DNA from: an uncultured Bacteroides sp.
GTDB taxonomy: Bacteria; Bacteroidota; Bacteroidia; Bacteroidales; Bacteroidaceae
DNA: 64,000 bases
Assembly: GCF_963675905.1 (NCBI RefSeq)
Contig: NZ_OY780936.1
Coordinates: 3,357,946-3,421,945 of the forward strand
Direction: 5' to 3'
Shown piece after piece: positions 62,017 to 64,000 of this stretch. Under the pieces are notes generated by a model. That model was not told the DNA's origin. It saw only the letters and a program-made list of their open reading frames with translations, and searched no databases. The translations under genes were made by a program, and so were the position numbers. The stretch's first letter is position 1. Every line of letters begins with the position of its first letter.

Positions 62017-64000
62017 ATGAAAAACAAGAAAAATCCGAGAACTATTGAAAGTAGGTGGCGGTATGTTTGTATACTGTTTGCTTTGATTTTCAGTGTAAGC
62101 GCTGCTGCACAGAAAACGGCTGTGAAAGGTGTTATCATTGATAAGGATAATCAGCCTATTATTGGAGCTAATATTTTGGAGAAAGGAACAGTTAACAGAA
62201 CTATCAGTGATGTGAACGGTAACTTTAATCTCTCAGTCAAAAATCCTAAGACTACTTTACTTATTACATATATAGGTTATAAGAATTTAGAAATCCCCGC
62301 TTCCGCCAACATGAAAATCGTGATGACAGAAAATAGCGAGATGCTTGAAGATGTGGTTGTCATTGGATATGGCAGCGTGAAGAAATCGGATGCAACGGGT
62401 TCTGTAACTGCCATTAAACCGGATGATTTTAATAAAGGGTTGCGCACTACTGCTCAGGATGCCTTGGTAGGTAAAGTACCGGGAGTAAACGTAGTATCCA
62501 GTTCTGGTGCTCCAGGCACGGGTGCCACAATCCGTATCAGAAGTGGTGCCTCACTTTCTGCCTCTAATGATCCGTTAATTGTTATTGATGGTGTACCAGT
62601 AGATAACTCTACAATCGAAGGCGGTGGCAATGTGATTGGTGGTATTAACCCGAATGATATAGAAACCTTTACAGTGTTGAAGGATGCCTCGGCTACGGCT
62701 ATTTACGGTTCTCGAGCTTCAAATGGTGTGATTGTTATCACTACGAAGAAAGGTGCTGATAGCAATTTACGCTTTAATTATTCAACGAACCTTTCGGTAA
62801 GTACTGTCACAGAAACGCTTGATATTCTTTCTGCCGATGAATTCCGCAAGTTTGTTCCCACTATCTCCGGAGTACCTAGTTCTGTGACCTTAGGTACTGC
62901 AACAACAGATTGGCAGAATGAAATCTACAGAACTGCTTTCGGGCAAGAACACAACTTCTCTGTTTCAGGTAAGGTTAAACAAAATGCTCCTTATCGTCTT
63001 TCGGTTGGATATACCAATCAGAACGGTATTATACGCACCAATAACTATGAGAGATATACATTTAACGGAGGTGTTTCGCCCAAGTTCTTTGATAAACATC
63101 TCACTGCCGACCTGAACCTGAAAGTGTCTTATGAGGATAATAAGAAAGTCGATGAAAGTGTAGTAAATAATGCACTTCGTTTTGATCCTACACGTTCTGT
63201 TAAGACTGAAACTACTACTGCAGCTACCGATCCGGGTTTGGGATATTTTATCTGGATGAACGGTAAATCTCCTATGGCTATTCAAACTGATAATCCCGTA
63301 GCGCAACTTGATTTACTGGATATCTGCAACAAGGTAACACGTTCTATCGGTAATGCATCCTTCAATTATAAGGTGCACCACTTGGAAGACTTGCAGCTGA
63401 ATATGAACTTAGGGTATGATGTACTGACCAGTAAATATTCGAAGAAAGTGCCTGATCTCGCCGGAATGATGTACACCTCTAATATGAAAGACGGTACAGG
63501 ACTTGTCTATGATTCTAAACAGAACAAACGGAATTACCTATTGGATTTATACGCTAACTATTCGCATATCTTCAATGAGAAACATAATTTTAGTGCCATG
63601 GGTGGATACGGCTGGCAGCATTTTTGGAAGAAGTACGATACTACTACTTTATCTCCGGAAGGAAAAGAGTTGTTCTCTCCCAGTCATTATGAATCGGAAT
63701 ATTATTTACTATCGTTTTACGGCCGTCTTAACTATTCGTATGATAACCGCTACATGGTCACTGCTACCTTACGTTCGGACGCTTCATCCCGTTTTGCAAA
63801 AGGTAATCGTTGGGGATTGTTCCCTTCGGTGGCATTAGGTTGGAAAATCAGTCAGGAAGCTTTTCTGAAAGATTCGCGTATTCTATCTGATTTGAAGTTA
63901 CGTTTGAGCTATGGCCAGACAGGACAGCAAGATATTCTGAACGACTATCCTTATATGACCACTTTTACGGTATCCTATCCTGAATCCAGCTATCAGTTTG
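62017..64000 (+). CDS. SusC/RagA family TonB-linked outer-membrane transporter (3' end outside window)
   Basis: 661 residues are visible before the right edge, in one open frame from the ATG at 62017. A signal peptide ends SVSAAAQ (about residue 32). A carboxypeptidase-regulatory-like domain follows (VKGVIIDKDNQPIIGANIL, about 37-115), then the plug (EDVVVIGYGSVKKSDATGSV; RIRSGASLSASNDPLIVIDGVPVDN; FTVLKDASATAIYGSRASNGVIVI) and the first barrel strands. It should import a nutrient with a SusD partner encoded beyond the window. The adjacent TPR regulator probably controls it. The IDGVP and YGSRASNGV wording is typical of glycan-type SusC proteins, but the substrate is unknown. Confidence 0.92.
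   Translation, partial: MKNKKNPRTIESRWRYVCILFALIFSVSAAAQKTAVKGVIIDKDNQPIIGANILEKGTVNRTISDVNGNFNLSVKNPKTTLLITYIGYKNLEIPASANMKIVMTENSEMLEDVVVIGYGSVKKSDATGSVTAIKPDDFNKGLRTTAQDALVGKVPGVNVVSSSGAPGTGATIRIRSGASLSASNDPLIVIDGVPVDNSTIEGGGNVIGGINPNDIETFTVLKDASATAIYGSRASNGVIVITTKKGADSNLRFNYSTNLSVSTVTETLDILSADEFRKFVPTISGVPSSVTLGTATTDWQNEIYRTAFGQEHNFSVSGKVKQNAPYRLSVGYTNQNGIIRTNNYERYTFNGGVSPKFFDKHLTADLNLKVSYEDNKKVDESVVNNALRFDPTRSVKTETTTAATDPGLGYFIWMNGKSPMAIQTDNPVAQLDLLDICNKVTRSIGNASFNYKVHHLEDLQLNMNLGYDVLTSKYSKKVPDLAGMMYTSNMKDGTGLVYDSKQNKRNYLLDLYANYSHIFNEKHNFSAMGGYGWQHFWKKYDTTTLSPEGKELFSPSHYESEYYLLSFYGRLNYSYDNRYMVTATLRSDASSRFAKGNRWGLFPSVALGWKISQEAFLKDSRILSDLKLRLSYGQTGQQDILNDYPYMTTFTVSYPESSYQF

Overview
The window comes from a member of the Bacteroidales, most likely a Bacteroides-like genome. 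The evidence is two SusC/RagA-type TonB-linked transporters (one with its SusD partner), a type IX-style C-terminal sorting domain, DUF-family proteins typical of the phylum, and many upstream sites matching the Bacteroides sigma-70 promoter (-33 TTTG, -7 TAnnTTTG) with almost no Shine-Dalgarno signals. The DNA is AT-rich and nearly all of it is chromosomal housekeeping and envelope sequence. I see no transposase, integrase, CRISPR array or phage module.

Region 1 (1-8.7 kb, minus strand) is an exported Rhs/YD-repeat polymorphic-toxin-like locus. It holds a small sorting-domain protein, a 2257-residue SpvB/FG-GAP/YD protein with an HEYGH metalloprotease-like tip, a lipoprotein 6 nt downstream, a terminator, a remnant of another tip, and a second lipoprotein of the same type cut by the window edge. 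Region 2 (8.7-10.5 kb) holds pdxB and a GldA-like ATPase. Region 3 (10.6-18.2 kb) is a two-operon lipooligosaccharide cluster: DUF4254, GT9, sugar kinase and a glycerophosphotransferase-like protein, then DUF4422, GT8, UDP-galactopyranose mutase and a galactofuranosyltransferase. RNase H, a repeat-rich 1.1-kb intergenic island and tRNA-Glu follow.

Region 4 (20.2-27.3 kb) carries an AT-rich acyltransferase gene between two 43-bp direct repeats, then the menaquinone operon menF-D-B-C-E. Region 5 (27.5-39.2 kb, minus) is a five-gene run, SusC-SusD-TlpA-DsbD-cysteine desulfidase, with a membrane-anchored TPR/AraC regulator upstream. I read it as a candidate thiol or cysteine-peptide acquisition system. 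Region 6 (39.3-49.2 kb) has a lactonase, aroK, speA-argB, an ECF sigma operon, a class II photolyase, a repeat-built DUF2807 protein and a YgjP-type metallopeptidase. Region 7 (49.3-59.9 kb) is rimP-nusA-infB and then cvpA-sufB-C-D-S. Region 8 (60.2 kb to the end) is a TPR/TM regulator and the start of another SusC transporter.

The most unusual signal outside genes is a set of four intergenic arrays (near 8.7, 19.3, 37.0 and 47.2 kb). Each has four units with an exact 22-bp period and its own unit sequence. A second dispersed element of about 120 bp (three copies, GTGGCAGAT...GTAGCAGAT...ATCTGCCACC) sits in the same islands.
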